From assembly GCF_029223545.1 (NCBI RefSeq), contig NZ_CP097870.1, positions 682,001 through 746,000 on the forward strand: a stretch of 64,000 nt of DNA, read 5' to 3'. This DNA comes from Thauera sp. GDN1. Lineage in GTDB: Bacteria > Pseudomonadota > Gammaproteobacteria > Burkholderiales > Rhodocyclaceae. The notes beneath the pieces were generated by a model. The model saw only the letters and a list, made by a program, of their open reading frames with translations. It made no database searches and had not been told where the DNA came from. This document shows positions 38,210 to 49,300 of this stretch, one piece after another (within the stretch, counting starts at the first letter, position 1; each line of letters opens with the position of its first letter). The translations under genes were made by a program, and so were the position numbers.

Positions 38210-40570
38210 ATGAGCGAGATGACCGCAAGCCCGACTACCTCCGGCGTCGTGTCGCGCCGGCTGGCCTTCTTCAAGGGCCTGCAGATGCTGACCAACCGGA
38301 TCCACGCCAGCAAGAACGTGGACGAGATCATGCTCGAGCTCGCACCCGAGCTGTGCACGCTGTTCGAGGCCGAGCGCTTCACGATCTACGCGGTCGAGGA
38401 CAGCGGCGGCACGATCGTCACCCGCATCAAGACCGGCCTGAACGGCGTGCAGAGCATCCGCCTGCCGATCGCCGAGAACAGCATCGCCGGCTACGTCGCC
38501 TTGTCCGGGCAGTTGCTCAACATACGCGATGTCTATGACGACAACGAGCTGCGCTGCGTCTCGCCGAGCCTGCAGTTCAGGCGCGAGGTGGACGCGAGCA
38601 CCGGCTTCCGCTGCCGGCAGATGCTGGTGGCGCCGATCCGCGATCCGGATACGGGCAGCCTGCTCGGCGTCGTCCAGCTCATCAACACCGTGAATGGCGA
38701 GCCCTTCCCGCGGATGGCGGAGGAGGGCCTGCTCGGGCTGGCGCAGACGCTGGGCGTGGCCTTCCTGCGCCACGCCCGCCAGCCCGGCCGCCTGCGCTCG
38801 CGCTTCGACGCCCTGATCGTCGATGGCCGCATCACCGCCGAGGAGTTCGCCGACGCTGCGCGCGAGGGGCGTGAAAGCGGTGCCGGCACGGAGGCGGTGC
38901 TGATCGCCCAGCTCGGGCTCAGTCCCGCCGAGCTCGGCGCCGCGGCGGCGCGCTATTTCGGCGTGCCTTACCAGGCCTTCGTCGCCAACCACGTCAAGCC
39001 GATGGACCTGCTGCGCAACATCAAGCGCGAGTACGTCGAGCAGGCCCTGTGGCTGCCCTACGAGGAAAATGCGGACGGCGTCGTGGTCCTGTGCATCGAT
39101 CCCGAGCAGGTGCGCAGTTCCGGGGTCGCCCAGAACGTGCTGCCGAAGAAGCGGCTGAGTTTTCGCGTGACCACCCAGCGCGACTTCGAGCAGACCGTGG
39201 AGCAGTACTTCGGCGGCGCGCTCGACGATGCCTCGGTCACCGACCTGCTGTCCGGCCTGGACGAGCGCGAGGAGGAGGTCGGCTCGCTGAAGGACGACGT
39301 CAGCGCGGCGGCCGACAACGAGCTCGTCAAGCTGGTCAACCGCATCATCGTCGACGCCTACCGCCAGGGCGCCTCCGACATCCACATCGAGCCCCGCCCC
39401 GGCAAGGAAAAGACGCTGATCCGCTTCCGCAAGGACGGCTCGCTGGTGCCCTACATCGAGATTCCGGCCAGCTACCGCAATCCGCTCGTGACCCGCGTCA
39501 AGATCATGTGCGATCTCGACATCGCCGAGCGGCGCAAGCCGCAGGACGGCAAGATCCGCTTCCGCAAGTTCGCGCCCATCGACCTCGAGCTGCGCGTGGC
39601 CACGCTGCCCACCCAGGGCGGCATGGAAGACGTGGTGATGCGCCTGCTCGCCAACAGCGAACCGATCCAGATCGACAAGCTCGGCCTGCTGCCCTTCAAC
39701 CTCGACCGCCTCAAGGCGACGATCGCCAAGCCCTACGGCATCTTCTTCGTGTGCGGGCCGACCGGCTCGGGCAAGACCACCACGCTGCACTCCATCCTCA
39801 ACTACATCAACACCCCGGACACGAAGATCTGGACGGTCGAGGATCCGGTCGAGATCACCCAGAAGGGCCTGCGCCAGGTGCAGGTCAACCGCAAGGCCGG
39901 CATCGACTTCGCGACCATGATGCGCGCCTTCCTGCGCGCCGACCCGGACGTGATCATGGTGGGCGAGATGCGCGACCACGAGACGGTGTCGGTCGGCATA
40001 GAGGCCTCGCTGACCGGCCACCTGGTGTTCTCCACGCTGCACACCAACAGCGCGCCGGAGTCGGTCGTGCGCCTGCTCGACATGGGCATGGACCCGTTCA
40101 ACTTCGCCGATGCGCTGCTCGGCGTGCTCGCCCAGCGCCTGGCCAAGCGCCTGTGCCTGAAGTGCCGCGAGGCCTACAGGCCCGACGACGGCGAGGTCGA
40201 TCGCCTGCTCGAAGAGTACTGCGAGGACATGCACCTCACCGACGACTTCCGCGCCGACCCCGAGGCCGCCCGCGAGCGCGTGCTGACGCGCTGGAAGGAG
40301 GCCTTCGCCGGCGAAGACGGCCGCTTCACGCTGTACCGGCCGATCGGCTGCGAGCACTGCAACCAGGGCTACAAGGGCCGGGTCGGCCTGCACGAGCTGA
40401 TGCTGGGCTCGGACGCGATCAAGCGCCTGATCCAGTCGCGCGGCCGCGTCGAGCAGGTGCTCGGCCAGGCGCTCGGCGAGGGCATGCGCACGCTGCGCCA
40501 GGACGGCATGGAAAAGGTGCTGGCCGGCATCACCGACATGAAGCAGGTGCGCAAGGTCTGTGTGCGCTGA
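38210..40570 (+). CDS. GspE/PilB-type secretion ATPase with N-terminal GAF domain
   Basis: 786 residues. A GAF domain (about 22-190; [33 protein letters not shown]) is joined to an MshEN-like region (about 200-330) and a GspE ATPase core with Walker [11 protein letters not shown] at 516, [27 protein letters not shown] and FSTLHTN. A zinc-type tetracysteine sits at Cys 649/652 and Cys 714/717, separated by an insert of about 55 residues that is longer than usual. GAF domains bind cyclic nucleotides or other small ligands. No platform, pilin or secretin gene is adjacent, so its partner machine is unknown. GAGGAAAC precedes the ATG. Confidence 0.88.
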   Translation: MSEMTASPTTSGVVSRRLAFFKGLQMLTNRIHASKNVDEIMLELAPELCTLFEAERFTIYAVEDSGGTIVTRIKTGLNGVQSIRLPIAENSIAGYVALSGQLLNIRDVYDDNELRCVSPSLQFRREVDASTGFRCRQMLVAPIRDPDTGSLLGVVQLINTVNGEPFPRMAEEGLLGLAQTLGVAFLRHARQPGRLRSRFDALIVDGRITAEEFADAAREGRESGAGTEAVLIAQLGLSPAELGAAAARYFGVPYQAFVANHVKPMDLLRNIKREYVEQALWLPYEENADGVVVLCIDPEQVRSSGVAQNVLPKKRLSFRVTTQRDFEQTVEQYFGGALDDASVTDLLSGLDEREEEVGSLKDDVSAAADNELVKLVNRIIVDAYRQGASDIHIEPRPGKEKTLIRFRKDGSLVPYIEIPASYRNPLVTRVKIMCDLDIAERRKPQDGKIRFRKFAPIDLELRVATLPTQGGMEDVVMRLLANSEPIQIDKLGLLPFNLDRLKATIAKPYGIFFVCGPTGSGKTTTLHSILNYINTPDTKIWTVEDPVEITQKGLRQVQVNRKAGIDFATMMRAFLRADPDVIMVGEMRDHETVSVGIEASLTGHLVFSTLHTNSAPESVVRLLDMGMDPFNFADALLGVLAQRLAKRLCLKCREAYRPDDGEVDRLLEEYCEDMHLTDDFRADPEAARERVLTRWKEAFAGEDGRFTLYRPIGCEHCNQGYKGRVGLHELMLGSDAIKRLIQSRGRVEQVLGQALGEGMRTLRQDGMEKVLAGITDMKQVRKVCVR

Positions 40571-40596
40571 GCAGGCCGGGTTCCATCTGCAGCGGT

Positions 40597-40602
40597 TAGA
40601 AT
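40597..40602 (+). promoter_or_regulatory. -10 element candidate for rpe
   Basis: TAGAAT, 33 bp before the rpe ATG and 27 bp after the ATPase gene. No clear -35. Confidence 0.4.
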
Positions 40603-40634
40603 CCGGGCTGACCCCCACCTTCCCGGAGCGCCCC

Positions 40635-41330
40635 ATGTACCGCATCGCCCCCAGCCTGCTGTCCGCCGACTTCGCCCGCCTCGGCGAGGAAGTGCGCAAC
40701 GTGATCGCCGCCGGCGCCGACTGGATCCACTTCGACGTGATGGACAACCACTACGTCCCCAACCTCACCATCGGCCCGCTGGTGTGCGAGGCCATCCGCC
40801 CCCACACCAGCGCCCCGATCGACGTGCACCTGATGGTGAAGCCGGTCGATCGCATCATTCCCGACTTCGCCAAGGCCGGCGCCAACGTCATCACCTTCCA
40901 CCCCGAGGCCTCCGAGCACATCGACCGCAGCCTGGGACTGATCCGCGACTCCGGCTGCCAGGCCGGCCTCGTGTTCAATCCGGCGACGCCGCTCAACTTC
41001 ATGGACCACGTCATGGACAAGCTCGACGTGGTGCTGCTGATGAGCGTCAACCCCGGCTTCGGCGGACAGAAATTCATCCCCGAGACGCTCGCCAAGCTGG
41101 GCGCCGCGCGCGCGAAGCTCGACGCCTACGAGGCGCGCACCGGCCGCCGCATCCTGCTCGAGATCGACGGCGGGGTGAAGACCGACAACATCGCCGACAT
41201 CGCCCGCGCCGGGGCCGACACCTTCGTCGCCGGCTCGGCGGTGTTCGGTGCCGGAAAGGACAGCGACCCCAACCGCTACGATTCGATCATCGGCGCGCTG
41301 CGCGGCGAACTCGCCAAGGTGGCGGCGTGA
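40635..41330 (+). CDS. rpe: Ribulose-phosphate 3-epimerase Rpe
   Basis: 231 residues, (beta/alpha)8 barrel. N-terminal [17 protein letters not shown], metal His/Asp in [18 protein letters not shown], and [13 protein letters not shown] (about 137) are all present. Interconverts ribulose and xylulose 5-phosphates in the pentose phosphate and, if present, Calvin pathways. Stop overlaps the gph GTG. Confidence 0.97.
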   Translation: MYRIAPSLLSADFARLGEEVRNVIAAGADWIHFDVMDNHYVPNLTIGPLVCEAIRPHTSAPIDVHLMVKPVDRIIPDFAKAGANVITFHPEASEHIDRSLGLIRDSGCQAGLVFNPATPLNFMDHVMDKLDVVLLMSVNPGFGGQKFIPETLAKLGAARAKLDAYEARTGRRILLEIDGGVKTDNIADIARAGADTFVAGSAVFGAGKDSDPNRYDSIIGALRGELAKVAA

Positions 41331-42004
41331 GCGCGGCGCGCTTCTCGCCGCGGGCGGTGCTGTTCGACCTCGACGGCACCCTGCTCGACACCATCGCCGA
41401 CCTGGCCGACGCGGCCAACCTGATGCTCGCCGAGCTCGGCCGCCCGGCGCGCAGCCAGGACGAGATCCACGGCTTTGTCGGCAAGGGCATCCCCAACCTG
41501 GTACGGCGCTGCATGACCGAGGGCGCGCACGCGACCGAGGCCGAGGTCGAGGCCGCGGTGGCGGCGTTTCGTCGCCACTACGCGGTGGTCAATGGTGCGC
41601 GCACGACGATCTACCCGGGCGTGGTCGAGACCCTGCAGACCCTGCGCGGGTGGGACATCCGTCTCGCGGTGGTGACCAACAAGGCCGAAGCCTTCACGCT
41701 GCCGCTGCTCGAGCGCATGGGCATCGCCGCGCATTTCGACACCGTGATCAGCGGCGACACCCTGCCGGTCAAGAAGCCCGATCCGGCGACGGTGCATCTG
41801 GCCTGCGAGCGCCTGGGCGTGGCTCCGGCCGAGGCGCTGATGATCGGCGACTCGGCCAACGACGCGCTCGCCGCCCAGGGCGCGGGCATGCCGGTGCTGC
41901 TGGTGACCTACGGTTACAGCGAAGGGGTGCCGGTGGACACCATCGAATGCGATGGGCTACTATCGAACGCGCTTCAGGCTCTGGACCATATCGTCGCTGC
42001 ATAG
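41327..42004 (+). CDS. gph: Phosphoglycolate phosphatase Gph (HAD superfamily)
   Basis: 225 residues from a GTG that overlaps the rpe stop (GTGA). HAD motif [13 protein letters not shown] (Asp 13 and 15, approx.), motif II VVTNK, motif III Lys in KKPDP, motif [15 protein letters not shown]. Removes 2-phosphoglycolate arising from DNA repair or oxygenation. The rpe-gph-trp order is shared with many proteobacteria. Confidence 0.94.
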   Translation: MSAARFSPRAVLFDLDGTLLDTIADLADAANLMLAELGRPARSQDEIHGFVGKGIPNLVRRCMTEGAHATEAEVEAAVAAFRRHYAVVNGARTTIYPGVVETLQTLRGWDIRLAVVTNKAEAFTLPLLERMGIAAHFDTVISGDTLPVKKPDPATVHLACERLGVAPAEALMIGDSANDALAAQGAGMPVLLVTYGYSEGVPVDTIECDGLLSNALQALDHIVAA

Positions 42005-42060
42005 GCGCGGCGCGGTCCGTGTGGCCGGGCCCACATCCTCCACCACAGATCGACATCGTG

Positions 42061-42150
42061 ATGCGCGCACCCCGGGATCGCTTCCTCGCCGCCTTCTCCT
42101 CCGTCCAGCCGAGCTGGCGGGGGGCTTGGCGCTGGCCTCTGGGCCACTGA
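42061..42150 (+). CDS. trpL: Candidate trp leader peptide (29 residues, three Trp)
   Basis: An ATG at 42061 opens 29 codons ending at TGA 42148-42150. Trp codons are at positions 19, 23 and 25 (42115, 42127, 42133), a very high density for a 30-codon frame and exactly the layout of a ribosome-stalling leader: Trp codons near the end, just before GC-rich RNA able to fold. It lies in the 258-bp gap between gph and trpE. Weak point: no strong Shine-Dalgarno site precedes the ATG. Attenuation of trpE by a leader peptide is established in enterics and pseudomonads; its use here is inference. Confidence 0.6.
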   Translation: MRAPRDRFLAAFSSVQPSWRGAWRWPLGH

Positions 42151-42166
42151 ACGCGATCCCCTTTCG

Positions 42167-42206
42167 CGGGGCCCGGGCAGCGCCGAGCGCGCGCCCGCTT
42201 TCCCCG
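42167..42206 (+). promoter_or_regulatory. Candidate trp attenuator hairpin
   Basis: After the leader peptide, GGGC-A-GCGC (42175-42183) pairs with GCGC-GC-GCCC (42187-42196), loop CGA; the stem can extend outward with CGGGG (42167-42171) and CCCCG (42202-42206). CTTT and then TTGTTT follow (42198-42216). Competing pairings exist: CCCC (42158-42161) with GGGG (42168-42171), and GGCGCTG inside the Trp codons (42128-42134) with CAGCGCC (42178-42184). Folds were found by eye; the U run is poor for a terminator. Confidence 0.45.
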
Positions 42207-42262
42207 CCGCTTGTTTCCCTGCCGCAAGCCGCGCCGATTCACCCGCTGTCCGTGGAGTTTCC

Positions 42263-43735
42263 ATGCTCGAACACGAATTCAATGCCCTCGCCGCCGAGGG
42301 CTACAACCGCATTCCGCTCACGCTCGAGACCTTCGCCGATCTCGACACCCCGCTCTCCATCTACCTGAAGCTCGCCAACGAGCCCTACACCTACCTGCTC
42401 GAATCGGTGCAGGGCGGCGAGCGCTTCGGGCGCTACTCCTTCATCGGCCTGTCCTCGCCCACCCGGATCGAGGTCTATCAGCGCTCGGCGCTGCTGCTCA
42501 CCGGCAACCGCCTGGTCGAGCGCCGCGACTATGGTGATCCGCTCAACTTCGTCGCCGAGTTCATGAACCGCATCAAGGTGCCACCGCGCGAGCACCTGCC
42601 GCGTTTCGCCGGTGGCCTGGTGGGATGCTTCGGCTACGACACGGTGCGCTACATCGAACCGAAATTGGCGCAGACCGAGAAGCCCGACACCCTGGGCACG
42701 CCCGACATCCTGCTGCTGCTGTCGGAAGAGGTCGCCATCGTCGACAACCTAAGCGGCAAGCTCACCCTGGTCGTGTATGCAGAACCCGAGGTGCCGGGCG
42801 CCTACAAGCGTGCGCAGAAGCGCCTGCGCGAGCTGCTCGCCCGCCTGCGCGCGCCGGTGCAGATCCCCGAGGAGATCCGCGCCGAATCCGCACCCGCGGT
42901 GTCCAGCTTCGGCGAGGACGGCTTCAAGGACGCGGTGCGCCGCGCCAAGCAGTACATCGTCGACGGCGACGTCATGCAGGTCGTGCTGTCGCAGCGCATG
43001 AGCAAGCCCTACGCCGCCAGCCCGATGGCGCTGTACCGCGCGATCCGCTCGCTCAATCCCTCGCCCTACATGTTCTATTTCAACTTCGAGGACTTCCACG
43101 TCGTCGGCGCCTCGCCCGAGATCCTCACCCGGCTCGAGGACGACGTGGTCACCGTGCGTCCGATCGCCGGCACCCGCAAGCGTGGCGCCACGCTGGCCGA
43201 GGACCTCGCGCTGGAGAAGGAGCTGCTCGCCGACCAGAAGGAGATCGCCGAGCATGTGCAGCTGCTCGACCTCGGCCGCAACGACGCCGGGCGGGTGTCC
43301 GAGATCGGCTCGGTCAAGGTCACCGAGCGCTTCACCATCGAGCGCTACTCGCACGTGATGCACATCGTCTCCAACGTCGAGGGCAAGCTCAGGGAAGGGC
43401 TCAATGCGCTCGCCGTGCTGCGCGCCACCTTCCCGGCCGGCACCGTGTCGGGCGCGCCCAAGGTGCGGGCGATGGAGATCATCGACGAGCTCGAGCCGGT
43501 CAAGCGCGGCATCTACGCCGGCTCGGTCGGCTACCTCGGCTTTCATGGCGACATGGACCTCGCGATCGCGATCCGCACCGCGGTGGTGAAGGACGGCCAG
43601 ATCCACGTCCAGGCCGGGGCCGGCATCGTCGCCGATTCCGACCCCGACGCCGAATGGCAGGAGACGCAGAGCAAGGCGCGCGCCATGCTGCGCGCCGCCG
43701 AGATGGCCGAGGGCGGGCTGGACACGCGGGCCTGA
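42263..43735 (+). CDS. trpE: Anthranilate synthase component I TrpE
   Basis: 490 residues. N-terminal regulatory part has the tryptophan-binding [18 protein letters not shown] (in part) seen in feedback-sensitive enzymes. The chorismate-binding domain (about 225-480) has [51 protein letters not shown] and [12 protein letters not shown]. Makes anthranilate from chorismate with ammonia from TrpG. Leads trpE-trpG-trpD-trpC; trpF, trpB and trpA are elsewhere. Confidence 0.97.
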   Translation: MLEHEFNALAAEGYNRIPLTLETFADLDTPLSIYLKLANEPYTYLLESVQGGERFGRYSFIGLSSPTRIEVYQRSALLLTGNRLVERRDYGDPLNFVAEFMNRIKVPPREHLPRFAGGLVGCFGYDTVRYIEPKLAQTEKPDTLGTPDILLLLSEEVAIVDNLSGKLTLVVYAEPEVPGAYKRAQKRLRELLARLRAPVQIPEEIRAESAPAVSSFGEDGFKDAVRRAKQYIVDGDVMQVVLSQRMSKPYAASPMALYRAIRSLNPSPYMFYFNFEDFHVVGASPEILTRLEDDVVTVRPIAGTRKRGATLAEDLALEKELLADQKEIAEHVQLLDLGRNDAGRVSEIGSVKVTERFTIERYSHVMHIVSNVEGKLREGLNALAVLRATFPAGTVSGAPKVRAMEIIDELEPVKRGIYAGSVGYLGFHGDMDLAIAIRTAVVKDGQIHVQAGAGIVADSDPDAEWQETQSKARAMLRAAEMAEGGLDTRA

Positions 43736-43781
43736 GCGCCCCGGCGCAATCCCACCCCGTCCCGCCCCCACGTACTTGCAG

Positions 43782-43812
43782 GCGAAGCCGGCCCCATCCC
43801 GCCAGGCTTCGC
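43782..43812 (+). other. Hairpin adjoining the trpG ribosome site
   Basis: GCGAAGCC (43782-43789) pairs with GGCTTCGC (43805-43812), 15-nt loop. The stem ends one base before the trpG Shine-Dalgarno AAGGG (43814-43818), in the 90-bp trpE-trpG gap. Confidence 0.45.
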
Positions 43813-43825
43813 GAAGGGAATGACC

Positions 43826-44413
43826 ATGCTGCTGATGATCGACAACTACGACAGCTTCACCTACAACCTCGTGCAGTACTTCGGCGAGCTCGGCGCCAAG
43901 GTCAAGGTGTATCGCAACGACGAGATCACCCTCGAGCAGATCGAGCGCCTCGCGCCCGAGCACCTCGTCATCTCGCCCGGTCCGTGCTCGCCCGCCGAGG
44001 CCGGCATCTCGGTGCCGGCGATCAAGGCCTTCGCCGGCAAGCTGCCCATCCTCGGCGTCTGCCTCGGTCACCAGAGCATCGGCGCCGCCTTCGGCGGGCG
44101 CATCGTGCATGCGCAGAAGCTGATGCACGGCAAGACCTCGCCGGTGCATCACATCGATGCGGGCGTGTTCCGCGGCCTGCCCAATCCGCTCACCTGCACG
44201 CGCTACCACTCGCTGGCGATCGAACGTTCCAGCCTGCCCGACTGTCTGGAAGTGACGGCGTGGACCGACGACGGCGAGATCATGGGCGTGCGCCACCGTA
44301 CGCTGGACGTCGAGGGCGTGCAGTTCCACCCCGAGTCCATCCTCACCGAATGCGGCCACGCGCTGCTGAAGAACTTCCTCGACCGTCGCGCCGCCGCGCC
44401 TGCGGCCGCCTGA
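43826..44413 (+). CDS. trpG: Anthranilate synthase component II (glutaminase) TrpG
   Basis: 195 residues, class I amidotransferase. [18 protein letters not shown], oxyanion loop [13 protein letters not shown], nucleophile Cys 79 in GVCLGHQ, and the His/Glu pair in VQFHPESIL (about 170). Of the two Met codons (43820, 43826) the second has the AAGGG site at 7 nt. It may also serve PabB, as in many bacteria, if no pabA exists. Confidence 0.96.
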   Translation: MLLMIDNYDSFTYNLVQYFGELGAKVKVYRNDEITLEQIERLAPEHLVISPGPCSPAEAGISVPAIKAFAGKLPILGVCLGHQSIGAAFGGRIVHAQKLMHGKTSPVHHIDAGVFRGLPNPLTCTRYHSLAIERSSLPDCLEVTAWTDDGEIMGVRHRTLDVEGVQFHPESILTECGHALLKNFLDRRAAAPAAA

Positions 44414-44434
44414 AACGAACGCTGCGAGAGTCTC

Positions 44435-45478
44435 ATGACCATGATTACCGCCCAGCAAGCCCTCCAACGCACGATCGAGCACCGCGAGATCTTCTTCGAC
44501 GAGATGCTGTCGCTGATGCGCCAGATCATGGCCGGCGAGATCTCGCCGGTGATGACCGCCGCCATCCTCACCGGCCTGCGCGTCAAGAAGGAGACCATCG
44601 GCGAGATCACCGCCGCCGCCACCGTGATGCGCGAGATGTCGACCAAGGTCGTCGTGCAGCCGCCGCACGACCACTTCCTCGACGTGGTCGGCACCGGCGG
44701 CGACGGCGCCAACACCTTCAACATCTCCACCACGACGATCTTCGTCGCCGCGGCGGCCGGCGCGCGCGTGGCCAAGCACGGCGGGCGCGGCGTGTCGTCG
44801 AAGTCGGGGGCGGCCGACGTCATCGAGGCGCTCGGCGTCAATCTGGACCTGACGCCGCAGCAGGTCGCCGAGTGCATCGAGGCCACCGGCATCGGCTTCA
44901 TGTACGCTCCGGCGCACCACAGCGCGATGAAGAACGTCGCCCCGGTGCGGCGCGAGATGGGCGTGCGCACGATCTTCAACATCCTCGGCCCGCTCACCAA
45001 CCCGGCGGGCGCCCCCAACACCCTGATGGGCGTGTTCCACCCCGACCTGGTCGGCATCCAGGCGCGCGTGATGCAGCGCCTCGGCGCCAACCACGTGCTG
45101 GTGGTGCACGGTCTGGACGGCATGGACGAGGTCAGCCTCGGCGGCGGCACCCTGGTGGGCGAACTCAAGGACAACAAGGTCGTCGAATACGAGATCCATC
45201 CCGAGGACTTCGGTCTCGCCATGGCGGGCAGCCGCAACCTGCGCGTCGAGGATGCGGCCGAGTCGCGCGCGGTGCTGCTCGGCGTGCTCGACAACCAGCC
45301 CGGCCCGGCACGCGAGATCGTGATCTTCAACGCCGGCGTGGCGCTGTACACCGCCAACCTGGTCGACACCATCGGCGCCGGCATCATGCGCGCGCGCGAG
45401 ATCATCGCCAGCGGCGCCGCGCGCGCGAAGCTCGACGAGTTCGTGCGCTTCACCCAGCAATTCCGGAGCGGCCGATGA
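44435..45478 (+). CDS. trpD: Anthranilate phosphoribosyltransferase TrpD
   Basis: 347 residues. PRPP/anthranilate motifs [17 protein letters not shown] (in part, about 86), [21 protein letters not shown] and the LGPLTNPAG block (about 186). Second step of the tryptophan branch. Met at 44441 is an alternative start. Stop overlaps trpC (ATGA). Confidence 0.97.
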   Translation: MTMITAQQALQRTIEHREIFFDEMLSLMRQIMAGEISPVMTAAILTGLRVKKETIGEITAAATVMREMSTKVVVQPPHDHFLDVVGTGGDGANTFNISTTTIFVAAAAGARVAKHGGRGVSSKSGAADVIEALGVNLDLTPQQVAECIEATGIGFMYAPAHHSAMKNVAPVRREMGVRTIFNILGPLTNPAGAPNTLMGVFHPDLVGIQARVMQRLGANHVLVVHGLDGMDEVSLGGGTLVGELKDNKVVEYEIHPEDFGLAMAGSRNLRVEDAAESRAVLLGVLDNQPGPAREIVIFNAGVALYTANLVDTIGAGIMRAREIIASGAARAKLDEFVRFTQQFRSGR

Positions 45479-46275
45479 GCGACATCCTGAACAAGATCTG
45501 TGCGGTCAAGGTGGAGGAGGTCGCCGCCGCCCGCGCCGCGCGTCCGCAGTGCGCGGTGCGCGCCGAGGCCGAGGCGCAGCCGCCGGCGCGCGATTTCGTC
45601 GGCGCGATCCGCGCCAAGCACGTGGCGGGCCGGTCCGCGGTGATCGCCGAGATCAAGAAGGCGAGTCCGTCCAAGGGCGTGATCCGCGCCGACTTCCACC
45701 CCGCCGAGATCGCCGTGTCCTACGAGCGCGCCGGCGCCGCCTGCCTGTCGGTGCTGACCGACCGGGAGTTCTTCCAGGGCGCGCCCGAGTACCTGCAGGC
45801 GGCACGCGCAGCCTGCCACCTGCCGGTGCTGCGCAAGGACTTCCTGGTCGATCCCTACCAGGTGTTCGAGGCACGCGCGATGGGCGCCGACGCCATCCTG
45901 CTGATCGCCGCCTGCCTGGACCTGGCGCAGATGCGCGACATGGAGCAGCTCGCGATCGCGCTCGGCATGGCGGTGCTGGTCGAGGTCCATGACGGCGCCG
46001 AGCTCGACCGCGCGCTGCAGCTGCAGACGCCGCTGATCGGCATCAACAACCGCAACCTGCGCACCTTCGAGGTCTCGCTGCAGACCACGCTCGAGCTCCT
46101 GCCGCGCATCGTCGCCGGCCCGGGCGGGCGCATCGTGGTCACCGAGTCCGGCATCCTGCAGCCGCAGGACGTCGCCCTGATGCGCAGCCACGAGGTGCAC
46201 ACCTTCCTGGTCGGCGAGGCCTTCATGCGCGCGTCCGATCCGGGTGCGGAACTGCGGGCGCTGTTCGGCGCCTGA
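45475..46275 (+). CDS. trpC: Indole-3-glycerol phosphate synthase TrpC
   Basis: 266 residues, monofunctional (no TrpF domain). Barrel motifs [17 protein letters not shown] (about 58), [13 protein letters not shown] (about 119), [12 protein letters not shown] (about 184) and ESGI near 223 include the catalytic Glu and Lys residues. Coupled to trpD. 59 bp before tamB. Confidence 0.97.
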   Translation: MSDILNKICAVKVEEVAAARAARPQCAVRAEAEAQPPARDFVGAIRAKHVAGRSAVIAEIKKASPSKGVIRADFHPAEIAVSYERAGAACLSVLTDREFFQGAPEYLQAARAACHLPVLRKDFLVDPYQVFEARAMGADAILLIAACLDLAQMRDMEQLAIALGMAVLVEVHDGAELDRALQLQTPLIGINNRNLRTFEVSLQTTLELLPRIVAGPGGRIVVTESGILQPQDVALMRSHEVHTFLVGEAFMRASDPGAELRALFGA

Positions 46276-46334
46276 GACCGGCCGCCGCGGCGAGGAATGG
46301 CGAGTGTGCCGACGGGCCTCGATGAGCGATCGCG

Positions 46335-49300
46335 ATGAGTGAGCGCCGCCCCGACGCCGGCCCCGTGCCTGCGCCCCGTCCCGCCCTGCCGCGCGAGGCG
46401 CCGCGGCCGCGGCGCTGGCTGCGCCGGCTGGGATGGGGTCTCGCGCTGCCGGTCGCGGTGCTCGTCGGCGGCGGGGCCTGGCTGCTCGGGACCCAATCCG
46501 GGCTCGACGCCGCCGTGGCGCTCGCCCAGCGCGCGAGCGCCGGCGCGCTGCAGGTCGAGGGCGCGCGCGGGCGTGTGCTCGGTGGTGTAGACATCGACCG
46601 GATCGCCTACCGCACGCCCGATCTCCATGTGGATCTCGATGCGCTGTCGCTGGCCTGGCAGCCGGCGCTGCTGCTGGAGGGCCGGCTGCGCATCGACCAG
46701 CTCACGCTGGCGCGCGTGGTGCTGGCGCAGACGGTGGCCGAAGACGAGCCCGACGCGGCGCCGCCGGCTGCGCCGGCCTCCCTCGAACTGCCGATCGCGG
46801 TCGACATCGCGCGTCTCGCGGTCGGCGCCTTCGTCATGCGCGACCTGCCCGCGGCGGGCGAGGCCGAGGAGGCTGCGGACGCGGTGGCCGCTGCCGCCGA
46901 TGCGGTGCAGCGCGCGGAGGACGCGGTCACCGATCCCGCGATCGCCGCCGAGGCGGTGACCGAGGTGGCCGCCGAGCAGGGGCTGATCTTCACCAAGCTG
47001 GAGGCCGCGCTCGACAGCGACGGCCGCCGCCACGCGTTGCGCGCGCTCACCGTGGATCTGCCACAGGGCAAGGCGAAGCTGGCGCTGGCCCTGGAGGGCA
47101 GGTCGCCGTTCGCGCTCGAGGGCGAGGGCGGCTTCGACGGTGTCGTCGACGCCCATCCGCTGGCGCTGCAGCTGAAGCTCGGCAACACCCTGCTCGAGCC
47201 GCGGCTGCAGGCCGAGGCCCGCTCCGGAGACCTGCAGGCCCGGGTGGAGGCGCAGGCCGCGGCGTTCGAACCCAATCCCCTGCGCCGGCTGGACCTCGAG
47301 GCCGGGACCTTCGATCCTGCCGCCTTTGTCGACGGCGCACCGCGCGCGGCGCTGACGCTCGAGGCCGAGCTGGCCGCCCCGACCGACCGCGAAGGCCTGC
47401 TCGCCGGCCCGATCCGTCTGATCAACGCCGCGCCTGCCGCGGCCGACACCAACGGCATTCCGCTGCACAGCCTGGCCGGCGTGCTCGACTGGCGCAGCGG
47501 CGAGATCGCCCTCGATGACCTCGACATCCGGCTGGCGGGCGAGGGCCGCATCGCCGGCCGCGTCGCCTGGCGCCCACCGCAGGCGGAGCCGGCGGACGCG
47601 GCTGCGGCTGGCGGGGCCGACGATATCCTCGCGCGTGCCGACGCTGGAGCGCCGACGGCCGAAAGCGCCGCGCCGGAAGGCGGGCCGGGGCCGGCGAAGG
47701 CCGCGACCGACATCGGTTTCGGCCAGGTTCTCGCCGCGCTCGAGCTGAGCGCCATCGACACCCGCCAGCTCGACGCCCGCCTGCCGCGCCAGCTCGTCGC
47801 CGGACGCATCGACGCCGAGGCCGACGCGCTGCGCCAGCACGCACGCATCGGGCTCGACGTCGGCAGTGCGCGCATCGATGCGGAGGCGGCGGTGGAAGCG
47901 GTTCCTGACGTGGCCGCCACCCCGCCCGCCGCCGGACCGCTGCGCCGCCTCAGCCTCGATGCCCGCCTGCGCGCGGTCGATCCGCGCGCGCTGGCGCCGT
48001 CCGCACCGTCCGCACGCCTGAACCTCGACCTCAAGGCCGAGGCCGAACTGCCGCCCGCAGGGCTGCCTCGGCGCGCCACCCTCGACTTCAGCATGCCCGA
48101 CAGCCGGCTCGAAGGCCTGCCGCTCGGCGGCGAAGGTCGCCTGCGGCTCGACGGCCGGCGCCTGCCCGAGGTCCGCCTCGCGCTGCGCCTCGCCGGCAAC
48201 ACGCTCGACGCCCGCGGGGCGCTCGGCGCCGCCGCCGACAGCCTCGCCCTGCGCCTCGATGCGCCGGCGCTGTCGGCGATCGGATTCGGTCTCGCCGGCC
48301 GTGCCGGGGCCGAGGGCCGCCTGGGCGGCACGCTGGAGGCGCCGAACGGCCAGCTCCAGTTCTTCGGTGAAGGCCTGCGCCTGCCGGGCGAGGTCCGCCT
48401 CGCCGGCATCAACGGCAGCGCGCGGCTCGACGCCGGCATGGACGGCCCGTTCGCGCTCGCGCTCGGGCTCTCTGGGCTCGGCCCCAGCGGACGCGGCGCG
48501 GACGGCAAGGCCTTGCCGGAGTGGCTCGCCAGTGCGCAGGCGAGCGCCGAGGGCACGCGCGCGCGCCACCAGCTCGAACTCAGCGCCGTCACGCCGGGGC
48601 AGGCGGGCGTGGCCGACACCCTGCGGCTCGTGCTCCAGGGGGGCCTGGGTGAAGGCGATGTCCCGCGCTGGAGCGGTCAGCTCGCCGCGCTCGAGAGCGC
48701 CGGCCGCTTCGCCGCCCGCCTGCTTGCGCCGGCGGCGCTCGAGCTCGCCGCCGACCGCGTCCGCCTGGGCGCGGCCGAGATCAATGCCGGCGACAAGGGC
48801 CGCATCCGCCTGCGCGAAACCGCCTGGTCGCCGGCGCAGAGCGTGGCGCGCGGCGACATGACCGGACTGGTGCTCGACCTCGAGCCCAAGCGGCGCGACG
48901 GTCGTCCGCGGCGCAACGCCGATCCGCTCACGCTCGGCGCGCGCTGGGACCTGAGCGTCGGTCGCACGCTGGAGGGCGAGGCGCGGGTGTTCCGCGAATC
49001 GGGCGATCTCAGCGTGGAGGGCGAACTCCGTACCCGGCTCGGCCTGGAAAAACTTGAGGCGGTGCTCACCGGGCGCGGCGACCGCATCGAGCTCGCCGTC
49101 GACGTGCGCGGCAATGAGCTCGGCAGCGTGCAGGGCGAAGCCGGCCTGCGCGCCCGCCGCAGCGCGGACGGCCTGTGGAGCGTGCCGCCGGAGACCGCGA
49201 TCAGCGGTTCGGCGCGGCTCGACATGCCCTCGATCACCTGGCTCGGCCGCCTGGCACGCGAGAACATCGAGACCGCGGGCCGCATCGCCGGCAGCTTCAC

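Noticed and set aside
42019..42035. TGTGG/CCACA hairpin after gph as the rpe-gph terminator
   Set aside because: Five-pair stem without a T run; too weak to call.
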